Notes: a model not told the origin generated them from the sequence alone. A stretch of 56,899 nt of DNA from an uncultured Clostridia bacterium (GCA_902477755.1 CABSIK010000014.1:1-56899), one strand, 5' to 3'. Positions 16,480 through 25,899 are shown, counted from the stretch's first letter. A program made the numbers and translations.

Positions 16480-17815
16480 AAACCACATCTCCCATCAAAT
16501 CATAGTCCCCGGCTTCTTTGATTTTCACGGAAACGAAGTCCCCGGAATAGGCTTCTTCCTCCGCATGGAAAAATACCATGCCGTCAATGTCCGGCGCATC
16601 CCAACGGGTACGGCCGCAATACACATTTTCTTCCGGCAGTTTGCCTTCCACCAGCACTTCCAGTGTTTTGCCCACTTCCTGCTGACACAGAGAAGCGGCA
16701 ATATTTTTCTGGATGTCCATGATGATTCTCTGGCGTTCTTCTTTCACTTCATCGTCAATCTGGTTTTCCATTTTTGCCGCAGGGGTACCTTCCTCCTGAG
16801 AGTAACAGAATACACCCAGACGGTCAAAGCGCATTTCTTCCACAAATTTCTGCAAATCCGCGAATTCTTCCTCTGTTTCTCCGGGGAAGCCCACAATCAG
16901 CGTAGTGCGGATGGCAATATCCGGCATAGCGTCACGGAGTTTTTTCACAGTCTGGCGAATGAGTTCCTGACTGCTCTTTCTGCCCATGCGTTTCAGAACC
17001 GTATCACATCCATGCTGGATGGGCATATCAATATAATGACAGATTTTTTCATTTTTCGCCATAACGTCGATTGTTTCCTGTGTCAGTGTTTCGGGATAGC
17101 AGTACAGCAGACGAATCCACTGGATGCCTTCCACTGCCGCCAGTTTTTCCAGCAGTTCATGGAGTTTCGGCTCACCATAGAGATCTCTGCCGTAAATAGA
17201 AGTATCCTGTGCCACGATGACCAGTTCTTTTACGCCCTGTTTTGCCAGAATTTCCGCTTCTTCCACCAGACTTTCCATGGTGCGGCTTCTGTGTTTGCCG
17301 CGCATTTTCGGAATGACGCAATAAGTACAGTGATTGTCACAGCCTTCGGAAATTTTCAGATAAGCGAAATAAGGCGCTGTGGAAAGTACACGCAGTTTCC
17401 CGTTTTCGTCCTTCATGGGTTTATCAATATCTTCCAGACATTTGAAGGTATGTTCGCCCCCCAAAATTCGGTCAGCGGCATCTGCCACTTCTTCATAAGC
17501 GGCAGTACCCAAAATGGCATCTACTTCAGGAATTTCATCAAAAAATTCCGCTTCGTAACGCTGTCCCAGACAGCCTGCCACAATCAAACCTTTACACTTG
17601 CCTTCTGTTTTATATTTCGCCATTTCCAGAATGGTTTCAATGCTTTCTTCCAGAGCGTCACGGATGAAACAGCAGGTATTGACCACAATGATGTCTGCCT
17701 CCCCTTCGTCCGCTACTGCCTGATATCCTCTCTCCTGCAACAAACCCAGCATGACTTCGCTGTCTACGCGGTTTTTGTCACAGCCCAAAGAGGTAAATGC
17801 TACCGTTCCTTTCAT
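16457..17815 (-). CDS. rimO: ribosomal protein S12 methylthiotransferase RimO
   Basis: 452 residues. The N-terminal UPF0004 domain carries three cluster cysteines (Cys12 in SLGCDKNR, Cys48 in NTCC, Cys82 in AGC). The radical-SAM motif CDNHCTYC (159-166) is followed by a C-terminal TRAM-like domain (EVLVEGKL...GDFVSVKIKEA). SLGCDKNRVDSE distinguishes RimO from the tRNA enzyme MiaB. It modifies an aspartate of ribosomal protein S12. The ATG at 17815 follows AAGGAGG; a longer frame to 17866 has no ribosome site. It heads the unit rimO-pgsA-GNAT. Confidence 0.95.
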   Translation of the reverse strand: MKGTVAFTSLGCDKNRVDSEVMLGLLQERGYQAVADEGEADIIVVNTCCFIRDALEESIETILEMAKYKTEGKCKGLIVAGCLGQRYEAEFFDEIPEVDAILGTAAYEEVADAADRILGGEHTFKCLEDIDKPMKDENGKLRVLSTAPYFAYLKISEGCDNHCTYCVIPKMRGKHRSRTMESLVEEAEILAKQGVKELVIVAQDTSIYGRDLYGEPKLHELLEKLAAVEGIQWIRLLYCYPETLTQETIDVMAKNEKICHYIDMPIQHGCDTVLKRMGRKSSQELIRQTVKKLRDAMPDIAIRTTLIVGFPGETEEEFADLQKFVEEMRFDRLGVFCYSQEEGTPAAKMENQIDDEVKEERQRIIMDIQKNIAASLCQQEVGKTLEVLVEGKLPEENVYCGRTRWDAPDIDGMVFFHAEEEAYSGDFVSVKIKEAGDYDLMGDVVYADEFTE

Positions 17816-17861
17816 TGGTTTCCTCCTTAAACATCTATTCTCATAAAGGAAGCGGAACAAC

Positions 17862-18036
17862 AGCAAATTCCTCTTAAGAAAACATTGGTTTTTTCTTTAT
17901 TTTCTTAAGAGGAATTGCGATGGCTGTCTTCATAAGAAAACATCCGAAATACAATCTCAATGAAATAAGAAAGCTGGAACCCTCTGCATGATAAGGGTTT
18001 CAGCTTTCTTTGTTTTCTTATGAAGATGCCCCTAAA
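17862..18036 (+). repeat. structured intergenic repeat, copy C (long form)
   Basis: A long copy. Hairpin 1: CCTCTTAAGAAAA (17870-17882) / TTTTCTTAAGAGG (17900-17912). Long-range stem: TCTTCATAAGAAAACA (17927-17942) / TGTTTTCTTATGAAGA (18011-18026), perfect over 16 bases. Hairpin 2: AAGAAAGCTGGAACCC / GGGTTTCAGCTTTCTT enclosed within it. It occupies most of the 378-base gap between the rimO start and the lipoprotein stop. Confidence 0.9.
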
Positions 18037-18193
18037 CTCTGCTCCGCTTCTTTGACTATCCTATGAGTATACTATACTTTTTGCAAAAAATCTATGATTT
18101 CCGCTGAATTTGTGTATTTTTCCAGCAGTTCTGTCCATGCCGCCGGATTTTCTCTTTGAAATAGATACCTTTTCCAATCCTTTTGCGCATGCA

Positions 18194-18661
18194 TTACTGC
18201 AAACCTGCTTCAATCCACTCTATCCCCTGATTGACAAAGCTAATTTTCCACTCGCCAATGGATGTTCCATCTTCCAAAACAGACACATGGGCAATTGCCA
18301 ATTGATCTCCTTCTGTTGGTTCCGGATTTCCCATAATTGTTGTCCATTGTATAGCAATATCGTCTTCTGTGATTTCCCTATCATAAGCCATTTCCTGCTG
18401 CAAAGGTTCAAAGAAGGCGGAATTGGATTCAGAACATACAACGATTTGATTCTCCTGCCCTTGATATACCTTTACGGTATAAAACACCAAATCCGCTTCC
18501 GATACAGCATCGTCTTCATTGGGTGATATGGTTTCTTCACAGATGAGTTTCATGTTGGCAACATCACTTGCATCATCAGTGGTTTTTGCACCGCATCCAG
18601 TTTGCAAAACCAAACAAAAACACAGCAATAAAAAACATGACAACAAATTCCGTCTTTTCAA
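18194..18661 (-). CDS. small lipoprotein of unknown function
   Basis: About 155 residues. A basic start (KRRN), a hydrophobic stretch and the lipobox LQTGC mark an exported, lipid-anchored protein. The mature part is acidic and has no family I recognise. The start is uncertain: TTG at 18661 lies six bases after AGAGGTG and gives a tidy signal peptide, while GTG at 18670 overlaps the ribosome site. It stands alone between folD and rimO with repeat copy C at its 3' side. Confidence 0.7.
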   Translation of the reverse strand: MKRRNLLSCFLLLCFCLVLQTGCGAKTTDDASDVANMKLICEETISPNEDDAVSEADLVFYTVKVYQGQENQIVVCSESNSAFFEPLQQEMAYDREITEDDIAIQWTTIMGNPEPTEGDQLAIAHVSVLEDGTSIGEWKISFVNQGIEWIEAGLQ

Positions 18662-18712
18662 GTTCAACACCTCTATTTTGACTTGTACTGTCTAAGTCAA
18701 TCTTTTTCTTAT

Positions 18713-18755
18713 AAAAAAAGAATATCACCCACGTTTTTACACGTCAATGATATTC
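18713..18755 (-). terminator. folD terminator
   Basis: Stem GAATATCA / TGATATTC with a 20-base loop, followed on the minus strand by T7, seven bases after the folD stop. Confidence 0.75.
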
Positions 18756-18761
18756 CCATTT

Positions 18762-19616
18762 TTACAGTCCGTTCTGCAATTTTGCCGCTGTGATGCAGTT
18801 TTGCATGAGCATAGCAACAGTCATCAGTCCTACGCCGCCGGGCACAGGAGAAACTGCCCCAGCCACTTCGCAGACATCATCAAAATCCACATCGCCGCAA
18901 AGTTTGCCGTTTTCGTTACGGTTCATACCAACGTCAATGACAACAGCCCCTTCTTTCACCATATCTTTGGTGACAGTATGAAGCTTCCCAACTGCACTTA
19001 CCAAAATATCCGCTTCCTTGCAGATAGCCTTCAAGTCTTTTGTCTTAGAATGGCAGATGGTAACCGTGCCGTTTTTCTGCAAAAGCAGCATAGCAGTGGG
19101 TTTGCCTACGTTATGGCTCCGTCCAATGACTACACAGCGTTTGCCTTCAATGGTATGGCCGCTGCGTTCAATGAGTTCCAGCACACCAGCAGGGGTGCAG
19201 GGCAAAAATCCCTTCTGACCTGTATGCAGCAAGCCCACATTCAAAGGATGGAAACAGTCCACGTCTTTTTTAGGGTCTACAGCCAGAATGACTTTTTCCT
19301 CGTCAATATGCGGTGGCAAAGGCAGCTGTACCAATATCCCATGGACACTATTGTCCATGTTTAGCTGTTCCACCAGCGCCAGCAGGTCTTTTTCCTCTGT
19401 ATCCTCCGGCAATTCATAGGAACGGGACAGGATACCCACTTTTTCACAAGCCTTTTTCTTATTATTTACATATACCATGGAAGCAGGGTCATTCCCCACC
19501 AAAACCACAGCAAGGCAGGGGGTAATCCCCTGCCGCTGTAATGCTTGTGCTTCCAAGGCAGCTTCTTCTTTGATCTGATCGGAAATCGCTTTTCCGTCGA
19601 TGCGTTGTGCCTTCAT
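18762..19616 (-). CDS. folD: methylenetetrahydrofolate dehydrogenase/cyclohydrolase FolD
   Basis: 284 residues, full length. The catalytic Tyr-x3-Lys is in YVNNKKKAC (Tyr49, Lys53), VQLPLPPH lies around residue 100, GRSHNVGKP marks the NADP site and PVPGGVGLMT the C-terminal signature. It interconverts 5,10-methylene- and 10-formyl-tetrahydrofolate in the cytoplasm. It starts 28 bases after fhs, with AAAGGAG upstream, and so follows fhs in one operon under the ZTP riboswitch. Confidence 0.96.
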   Translation of the reverse strand: MKAQRIDGKAISDQIKEEAALEAQALQRQGITPCLAVVLVGNDPASMVYVNNKKKACEKVGILSRSYELPEDTEEKDLLALVEQLNMDNSVHGILVQLPLPPHIDEEKVILAVDPKKDVDCFHPLNVGLLHTGQKGFLPCTPAGVLELIERSGHTIEGKRCVVIGRSHNVGKPTAMLLLQKNGTVTICHSKTKDLKAICKEADILVSAVGKLHTVTKDMVKEGAVVIDVGMNRNENGKLCGDVDFDDVCEVAGAVSPVPGGVGLMTVAMLMQNCITAAKLQNGL

Positions 19617-19644
19617 AGCATAACTCCTTTATATTTTTGATTGA

Positions 19645-21315
19645 TTAGAACAGACCAACAATGTTGCCGTCGGCGTCAATGTCGATGTTCAGTGCCGCAG
19701 GTTTCTTAGGCAGACCAGGCATTGTCATAACGTCGCCCAGCAGAACAACGATAAAGCCTGCACCAGCAGAAATGCGGATTTCTTTTACAGTTACTTCAAA
19801 ACCTTCAGGGCGACCCAGTACCTTGGGATCATCAGACAGAGAGTACTGTGTTTTTGCGATACAAACAGGGAAATCCTCAAAGCCCAGTTTTTCGATCTGC
19901 GCCAGTGTTTTCTTCGCTGCCGCAGTGAAGCTTACATGACCTGCGCCATAGATTTCTTTACATACTTTGTTTACTTTTTCTTCGATGGTCAGGTTATCTT
20001 CATAAAGCACATGGAAATTGCTTTCTTTTGTTTCCAGTGTTTCCAGTACTTTTTCAGCCAGCGCTTTGCCGCCTTCGCCGCCGTCAGCCCATACTTTTGC
20101 TACAGCAAATGTTGCGCCCATTTTTTCGCAGCGTTCTTTCACATAAGCCACTTCTGCGTCTGTATCCGCTACAAAGTGGTTCAGTGTAACTACGACAGGT
20201 ACGCCGTATTTCTGGATATTTTCAATATGTTTTTCCAAGTTCACAAAACCTTTTGCCAGGGCATCCAGATTTTCATTGCTCAAATCTGCTTTGGGAACGC
20301 CGCCGTTATATTTCAATGCACGAACAGTTGCAACCAAAACAACTGCGTCAGGTTTCAGACCAGCTTTTCTGCATTTGATGTCGAAGAATTTTTCTGCACC
20401 CAAGTCAGCACCGAAGCCTGCTTCTGTTACCACATAATCAGCCAGTTTCATAGCAAATTTTGTGGCGCGCACGCTGTTGCAGCCGTGAGCGATGTTTGCG
20501 AAGGGGCCGCCGTGGATAAATGCAGGTGTATGTTCCAGTGTCTGCACCAAGTTGGGCTGGAGCGCATCTTTCAGCAGAACAGTCATAGCGCCGTCTGCAC
20601 CGATCTGTTTTGCTGTAACAGGTTCATCATCATAAGTATAACCAACGATGATTTTACCCAGCATTTCTTTCAGATCGTGCAGGTCATTTGCCAGACAGAA
20701 GATTGCCATGATTTCAGAAGCAACGGTGATCTGGAAGCTGTCTTCTCTGGGAACACCATTTACTTTGCCGCCCAGACCGGAAATCACATGACGAAGCTGT
20801 CTGTCGTTCAGGTCTACAACTCTTTTCCAAGCGATTTTTCTAGGGTCGATGTTCAGTTCATTGCCCTGCTGGATATGGTTGTCCACCATGGAAGCCAACA
20901 GGTTGTTTGCTGTTGTAATGGCGTGGAGGTCACCTGTAAAATGCAGGTTGATGTCTTCCATAGGCACTACCTGCGCATAGCCGCCGCCTGCCGCACCGCC
21001 TTTGACACCCATGCAGGGGCCCAGAGAGGGTTCTCTCAGACATGTCAGAGCATTTTTACCCATTTTCTGCAATGCCTGTGTCAGACCGATGGTAACTGTA
21101 GTTTTACCTTCCCCAGCAGGTGTAGGGTTTACAGCTGTTACCAGAATCAGTTTTGCATCGGGTCTGTCTTTGATCTGGTTATAATATTTATCGCTAACTT
21201 TGGCTTTATACTTGCCATAACATTCCACATATTCTTCGGGGATGCCAGCTTTCGCCGCAATGGCGGTAATGGGTTCCATGGTGCATTCCTGTGCAATCTG
21301 CAAATCTGTTTTCAT
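19645..21315 (-). CDS. fhs: formate-tetrahydrofolate ligase
   Basis: 556 residues, full length. The ATP-binding P-loop is TPAGEGKTT (65-73), followed by LREPSLGPCMGVKGGAAGGG and HFTGDLHAI, all classic for the enzyme. It joins formate to tetrahydrofolate using ATP and feeds purine synthesis and one-carbon metabolism. The ATG at 21315 follows GAGAGGAG; a longer frame upstream runs through the riboswitch terminator and is not coding. Expression is predicted to respond to ZTP through the leader at 21374-21468. Confidence 0.97.
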   Translation of the reverse strand: MKTDLQIAQECTMEPITAIAAKAGIPEEYVECYGKYKAKVSDKYYNQIKDRPDAKLILVTAVNPTPAGEGKTTVTIGLTQALQKMGKNALTCLREPSLGPCMGVKGGAAGGGYAQVVPMEDINLHFTGDLHAITTANNLLASMVDNHIQQGNELNIDPRKIAWKRVVDLNDRQLRHVISGLGGKVNGVPREDSFQITVASEIMAIFCLANDLHDLKEMLGKIIVGYTYDDEPVTAKQIGADGAMTVLLKDALQPNLVQTLEHTPAFIHGGPFANIAHGCNSVRATKFAMKLADYVVTEAGFGADLGAEKFFDIKCRKAGLKPDAVVLVATVRALKYNGGVPKADLSNENLDALAKGFVNLEKHIENIQKYGVPVVVTLNHFVADTDAEVAYVKERCEKMGATFAVAKVWADGGEGGKALAEKVLETLETKESNFHVLYEDNLTIEEKVNKVCKEIYGAGHVSFTAAAKKTLAQIEKLGFEDFPVCIAKTQYSLSDDPKVLGRPEGFEVTVKEIRISAGAGFIVVLLGDVMTMPGLPKKPAALNIDIDADGNIVGLF

Positions 21316-21373
21316 CTTCAAAAACTCCTCTCTCCGATTCCAATATGTCCTTGCGCTTGCCTGTCTTGCTTTG

Positions 21374-21468
21374 AAAAAAAGCCGACAGTCCAAGCGTAAT
21401 CGCCCAGACGGTCGGCATCAAATCTGTCATACTCCATGTGGTTACTCCACTTCCGTCAGTCATATGAC
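21374..21468 (-). promoter_or_regulatory. ZTP riboswitch (pfl motif) with overlapping terminator
   Basis: Read on the minus strand: P1 GTCATA (21463-21468) / TATGAC (21426-21431) encloses GACTGACGGAAGTGG, AGTAA and CCACATGGAG. These match the 5' half of the pfl motif (GACTGGCG..GTGG..CCAC..GGAG). The 3' half follows as CCGACCGTCTGGGCG, matching the conserved CCGCCUGGGC. The same segment forms the terminator GCCGAC / GTCGGC (21381-21386, 21411-21416) plus T7 (21374-21380), so ligand binding would prevent termination. ZTP/ZMP accumulates when 10-formyl-tetrahydrofolate is short, which suits control of fhs-folD. Confidence 0.9.
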
Positions 21469-21477
21469 TCTACCAAA

Positions 21478-21506
21478 ATGGTACTATATGAGACGAAATT
21501 TGTCAA
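21478..21506 (-). promoter_or_regulatory. fhs-folD promoter
   Basis: TTGACA, a 17-base spacer and TACCAT on the minus strand. The start site would fall a few bases before the riboswitch. The -10 is weak; the -35 is perfect. Confidence 0.6.
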
Positions 21507-21535
21507 TGTGCAACCTGTATGAAATCCATATTCTT

Positions 21536-24499
21536 TTATGTGTTTTCCTCTGTGGGGGACTGCATTTCCTCCCACTGTGCTCTGGTGATAAGGACTTTTC
21601 TTGGTTTGCTGCCTTCTTCCGGTCCAACCAGTCCCCTTCTTTCCAGTTCGTCCATGAGTCTTGCCGCACGGTTATAGCCAATGCGGAACTGACGCTGGAG
21701 CATAGAAACAGAAGCCTTTTCTTTTTCCAGAATCAAATCCACTGCCTGTTCGAAAAACTCGTCTGTTTCCTCGCTGGGGCCACTGGCAGTTTTTGCCACT
21801 GCCGTAATCTGATCCACCATTTCCTGTGTGTATCCGGGACGGCTGCTTTTCCGCAGGAAGTCTACAATCTGTTCTACTTCCTTATCCGTAACAAAAGCCC
21901 CCTGGATACGGGAAGGTTTGGACTGACCGGAAGGATAGAACAGCATGTCCCCTTTGCCTAGCAGTTTTTCCGCGCCAACCATATCCAAAATGGTACGGGA
22001 GTCGATGCCGGAGGAAACGGCAAATGCCAGACGAGAAGGAATATTTGCTTTGATGACACCGGTAATAACGTCTACGGAAGGACGCTGTGTAGCGATAATC
22101 AAATGCATCCCTGCCGCACGAGCCATCTGTGCCAAACGGCAGATGGAATCTTCCACTTCACCGGGAGCCGCCATCATCAAGTCTGCCAATTCATCGATGA
22201 TAATAACAATCTGTGGCATTTTGGCTTCCGGTTCGCCTTTTTCTTCCTTCATGGCATTAAAGCCTTTGATGTCACGGACACCACATGCCGCAAAATCATT
22301 GTATCTTTCCAGCATTTCTCTCACTGCCCAGTTCAGCGCTGCTGAAGCCTTTTTCGGGTCGGTGACAACAGGAATGAGCAAATGAGGAATACCGTTATAT
22401 ACACTCAATTCTACCACTTTGGGGTCAACCAAAAGGAGTTTGACTTCCTTCGGATCTGCCTTATACAAAATGCTTGTAATCAGTGTATTGATGCAGACAC
22501 TCTTACCACTGCCTGTTGCGCCGGCAATGAGCAAGTGGGGCATTTTCGCAATGTCAGTAACAATGGGATTGCCTGTGATATCTTCCCCCAGCGCAAAAGC
22601 CAGTTTGGAGGGATGTTTGCGGAAAGCGTCACTTTCCAGCACTGTCCGCAGATATACAGACTTGGTTTCTTTATTGGGCACTTCGATACCTACCGCCGCT
22701 TTGCCGGGGATAGGCGCTTCAATACGAATGCCGCTGGCTGCCAGATTCAGGGCGATATCGTCTGCCAGATTGACAATCTTGCTGACCTTAACCCCCTGAC
22801 TGGGAGAAACTTCGTATCGTGTGACCGTAGGGCCTGCGCTGACATTGATCACACGAGCCTCTACACCGAAACTTTTCAGTGTCATTTCCAATTTTCTGCC
22901 GTTTTTCTGCTGTTCCAGAATACCAGAACCGCTGCTATTGCCGGGGTCACGCCCCAGCAAATTGATAGGTGGAAATACATAAGGCTTTTCTGCCGGTTCC
23001 GCAGGAACAGATGCTGCTGGCTGCTGTGCCGCTTCTTTCTGCACTTCCGGTTTTGTTGCTGCTTCCGATTTTATCGGTTCTGGTGCTGGCATTTCTTCTG
23101 CCACAGGCTGTACCTCTTCCACATAGGCTTCTGGTTCTGCCGCAGGTTCTTCCACTTCTGGCATTCCCATTTCTGGAGATGCAGTTTCTCCTGTTTCTTC
23201 CAAATCTGCAAAGTGGAATTCTGTTTTTTCTTCTGCCGCACGCATGGCTTCCGCCGCAAGGGCTGCCGCCTGAGATTCCATATCCCATGTTTCCTCTGGC
23301 ATTTCTTCCACCATGTTTTCTGCGGTATTATCTTCACCGAAGATTTTTTCGTAAACAGCTTCTTCCTCTGTCATTTCCGCAGGTTCCGGCTTGTTTGCAA
23401 CTTCTTTCAGGGGTTCTACTACCTTAAAGCGCTCTGGTGATCTAGGAGGCATCTGTGTGCCCTGCTCCAGTTCGTCCACCTGCAATTTTCCGCCAAATAC
23501 CACATTGAAGTCCCGTTTGGGTTCTTCCATAGGCATTTCGTTTTCTTTGACAAAGTCGTAAATGGGTTCCCGTTTTTTCACGCTGTAATCCTGTTTTTTC
23601 TGACGGAAAACCGTTTCTTTTACTTCGGGATGCTCTGCCGCTTCCACTTCATGAAGCTCAATGTTGAAGTCTTCTTTATTCATCACACGGCGGCGTTTTG
23701 CTTCCTGTTTTTCCAGTCGCGCCGCTTCTATTTTTTCTTCCTGACGGATGCGGTCAGCCTTATTTTTGATTTTTTCATTGCGCACCTGCCTTCTGACTTT
23801 CTGGCGGTCTGCAAGTGTGCCCATAGTGCCGAAGAAAGAACGTCCCGTTGCCAAAATGATGGAAATTACCAGCATTGCCAGCAGAACGATGACACTGCCC
23901 AATGCGTCCAGCAGCCCAAAGAGTCCGCCGCCAAAAAGTCCGCCAATCAAACCGCCGTTTGTCAGAGAGCCGCTGTCAAAAAGTTCCATGGCTTTTTTGG
24001 CAAAACCTAAATCTGCGGAAACATTCAATGGATGGAACAGATATGCCGCAGATGCCACTGTCAGCAGGAACAAAGCACCCCCAAAGGCACGAACCAAAGG
24101 CCATCTCCGTTCTTCAGACATGAGCATCCAAACGCAATAAAGGATGACCAGTACCGGCAAAAGTACACCGCTGACCCCCAGAAGTCCTTGGAAAAATCCC
24201 CCGATTACCTGACCTACAATACCCATTTTACTGGTGATCTGGCTGATGAACACCACCGCCGATATAACGATGATGACAATAAGTATTACTTCATCCAGAA
24301 TGCTGTCACCAAAACGCTCTCTGCTTTCCGGCATACGGGTGGTTTCCCGTTTGGGTGCAGATTTTGTATTTTTTGTATGATTCGCTTTTTTCGCTGTTGA
24401 TTTTGCAGTTGTTGTTTTTGTGCTTTTGCTGCCTGTTTTCTTCACCGCGGGAGACTTGGCTGTTGTCTTTCGTCCCGTGCTGCTTCCTTTTGCTGCCAA
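21536..24499 (-). CDS. ftsK: DNA translocase FtsK/SpoIIIE
   Basis: 987 residues. A basic Ser/Thr/Lys-rich start is followed by four membrane helices (about 70-225). A charged linker rich in Glu, Pro and Ala follows (about 270-510). The RecA-like motor has the Walker A GATGSGKS around residue 665 and ends with the winged-helix gamma domain (SVSMLQRQFRIGYNRAARLMDELE) that reads KOPS/SRS sequences. It pumps chromosomal DNA through the division or sporulation septum. The start codon is TTG at 24499, behind GAGGTG. The linker is longer than that of B. subtilis SpoIIIE. Confidence 0.95.
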   Translation of the reverse strand: MAAKGSSTGRKTTAKSPAVKKTGSKSTKTTTAKSTAKKANHTKNTKSAPKRETTRMPESRERFGDSILDEVILIVIIVISAVVFISQITSKMGIVGQVIGGFFQGLLGVSGVLLPVLVILYCVWMLMSEERRWPLVRAFGGALFLLTVASAAYLFHPLNVSADLGFAKKAMELFDSGSLTNGGLIGGLFGGGLFGLLDALGSVIVLLAMLVISIILATGRSFFGTMGTLADRQKVRRQVRNEKIKNKADRIRQEEKIEAARLEKQEAKRRRVMNKEDFNIELHEVEAAEHPEVKETVFRQKKQDYSVKKREPIYDFVKENEMPMEEPKRDFNVVFGGKLQVDELEQGTQMPPRSPERFKVVEPLKEVANKPEPAEMTEEEAVYEKIFGEDNTAENMVEEMPEETWDMESQAAALAAEAMRAAEEKTEFHFADLEETGETASPEMGMPEVEEPAAEPEAYVEEVQPVAEEMPAPEPIKSEAATKPEVQKEAAQQPAASVPAEPAEKPYVFPPINLLGRDPGNSSGSGILEQQKNGRKLEMTLKSFGVEARVINVSAGPTVTRYEVSPSQGVKVSKIVNLADDIALNLAASGIRIEAPIPGKAAVGIEVPNKETKSVYLRTVLESDAFRKHPSKLAFALGEDITGNPIVTDIAKMPHLLIAGATGSGKSVCINTLITSILYKADPKEVKLLLVDPKVVELSVYNGIPHLLIPVVTDPKKASAALNWAVREMLERYNDFAACGVRDIKGFNAMKEEKGEPEAKMPQIVIIIDELADLMMAAPGEVEDSICRLAQMARAAGMHLIIATQRPSVDVITGVIKANIPSRLAFAVSSGIDSRTILDMVGAEKLLGKGDMLFYPSGQSKPSRIQGAFVTDKEVEQIVDFLRKSSRPGYTQEMVDQITAVAKTASGPSEETDEFFEQAVDLILEKEKASVSMLQRQFRIGYNRAARLMDELERRGLVGPEEGSKPRKVLITRAQWEEMQSPTEENT

Positions 24500-24591
24500 A
24501 GCTTTTCACCTCTGTTCTCAAGAAATCACTAATAAAATATTATACAATAAAAATAATCTGCTGGCAAACGAAAACCTTCGATTTCACACAA

Positions 24592-24640
24592 AAAAACTGA
24601 CTCGTTTTCTGTCATAAAACACAGCTGCGAGTCAGTTTTT
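24592..24640. terminator. terminator between dCMP deaminase and ftsK
   Basis: Perfect stem AAAAACTGACTCG / CGAGTCAGTTTTT with a 23-base loop, 24 bases after the deaminase stop. Confidence 0.8.
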
Positions 24641-24664
24641 GGTGTTCTTCCGCAAGAAAAAGAA

Positions 24665-25108
24665 TCAGTCCATTTTCACCACTTCAATGTCCGCTTCTTC
24701 CAGAATTTTTCTGGACAGTTCATCAGGATATTCCCCTTTGTGCACAATACGTTTGATGCCTGCGTTGATGAGCATTTTCGCACAAATCACACAGGGCTGC
24801 AATGTGATATATATGGTAGCGCCTTCTGTGGAAATCCCCAGTTTTGCCGCCTGAATGATGGCGTTCTGCTCCGCGTGGAGTGCGCGGCAAAGCTCATGAC
24901 GTTCGCCTGAGGGGATACCCAGACGCTGACGTTCACAGCCACCCATTTCCGTACAGTGCTTCAAACCTGCAGGGGCGCCGTTATATCCTGTTGTGATGAT
25001 ACGATTATCTTTGACAATGACCGCCCCCACCTGTCTGCGCAGGCATGTGGCTCTGGTCTTGACAATCTCCGCAATCTCCATAAAATACTCGTCCCAGCAT
25101 GCTCTCAC
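24665..25108 (-). CDS. deoxycytidylate (dCMP) deaminase
   Basis: 147 residues. The zinc site is LHAEQNA (His78, Glu80) and QPCVICA (Cys106, Cys109). The extra region with HCTEMGGC and GERHELC is typical of dCMP deaminases/ComEB, which make dUMP for dTTP synthesis. I chose the GTG at 25108 (AGAAGGGAG eight bases upstream) over the longer frame, because it gives the family's normal length. It is transcribed away from the small membrane-protein gene at 25253. Confidence 0.9.
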   Translation of the reverse strand: MRACWDEYFMEIAEIVKTRATCLRRQVGAVIVKDNRIITTGYNGAPAGLKHCTEMGGCERQRLGIPSGERHELCRALHAEQNAIIQAAKLGISTEGATIYITLQPCVICAKMLINAGIKRIVHKGEYPDELSRKILEEADIEVVKMD

Positions 25109-25185
25109 AATCGTTTCTCCCTTCTGTCTTTCTCTCAAATCACTTCGCAAAATTCCTACCCCAAAGATAGCATATACACCTATCA

Positions 25186-25214
25186 TTGTCAAACGAAATC
25201 CCCTCTGCTATACT
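25186..25214 (+). promoter_or_regulatory. promoter of the small membrane-protein gene
   Basis: TTGTCA, 17 bases, TATACT, with TGC before the -10 (extended -10). The same TGCTATACTGAAAA sequence recurs before the secreted protease gene. Confidence 0.75.
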
Positions 25215-25252
25215 GAAAAAAGGAAGGATTTACCAACAAGGGAGGGCTGGCA

Positions 25253-25588
25253 ATGAACAATATCAAAACATGGGCAAACACCCATACATGGGTAAAAATT
25301 GCAGTCTATCTGCTGACATTTCTTTTTCCCGCTCTGTCTTTTGTCCAAATCTATCTATCCCTACAGTTACCTGTAAACCCCTATTGCCTTATGTGGATTG
25401 GTTTTTACAGTTGTCTGTTCCTTTGCTGGGCATATAAAGGCTTTTTGCTCAAAGTTCCTTCTGTTCTGGCAAACCTGTTTTTCATGGGATTTCTGTTTTT
25501 TGGGTCCCTCATGGGCGGACTTCACGGGATACTGCTTTTTCTGTGCTGTCTTTGTGTCCCTGTATTACCTTTGTTTTTCTTATTTTAA
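25253..25588 (+). CDS. small polytopic membrane protein, unknown function
   Basis: 111 residues with four predicted membrane helices and very short loops; rich in Phe, Leu and Cys. I do not recognise a family. A strong ribosome site (GGGAGGG, seven bases before the ATG) and a good promoter support expression. It is a single-gene transcript ending near repeat copy D. Confidence 0.7.
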   Translation: MNNIKTWANTHTWVKIAVYLLTFLFPALSFVQIYLSLQLPVNPYCLMWIGFYSCLFLCWAYKGFLLKVPSVLANLFFMGFLFFGSLMGGLHGILLFLCCLCVPVLPLFFLF

Positions 25589-25610
25589 AGAACATAAAAA
25601 GACCAAATAA

Positions 25611-25789
25611 AGCAACTCCCCTTAAGAAAACATTGATTTTCCTTTTCCTTGATTTCTTTAGGGGAATTGCAACGGCTGTCTTCATAAGAAAACATAACAA
25701 ATAAAATCCTAATAAAATAAGAAAGCCAAAATCCTTTGTAATGATAAAGATTTTGGCTTTCTTTGTTTTCTTATGAAGATGCCCCTAAA
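25611..25789 (+). repeat. structured intergenic repeat, copy D (long form)
   Basis: Starts AGCAACTCCCCTTAAGAAAA and ends TTATGAAGATGCCCCTAAA. Hairpin 1 arms are CCCCTTAAGAAA / TTTCTTTAGGGG and hairpin 2 arms AGAAAGCCAAAATC / GATTTTGGCTTTCT. Hairpin 2 differs from copy E at paired positions but stays complementary. It lies between two convergent genes. Confidence 0.9.
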
Positions 25790-25840
25790 GCAGTAACTTT
25801 TTAAAAATGTATTATATTAGATAAATCTTCGTAAAAATAT

Positions 25841-25899
25841 GAACGCTGGAACCAAAAGATTCCAGCGTTCTTTATTTTCCTTATGAAGCAGCCCCTAAA
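25841..25899 (+). repeat. structured intergenic repeat, copy D2 (right part only)
   Basis: Hairpin GAACGCTGGAA / TTCCAGCGTTC followed by TTTATTTTCCTTATGAAGCAGCCCCTAAA-type right end. It lies 52 bases after copy D and 31 bases from the CoA-transferase stop; on the minus strand it is followed by a T-rich stretch and could end that gene's transcript. Confidence 0.75.

Noticed and set aside
16388..17830. Long open frame antisense to rimO
   Set aside because: Antisense shadow of a clear RimO gene, no ribosome site, low-complexity product.
19936..21399. Long open frame antisense to fhs
   Set aside because: Same cause: biased codons of a highly expressed gene leave no stops in the antisense frame. 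The product is Cys/Phe-rich and unlike any protein; it would also run across the ZTP riboswitch terminator.
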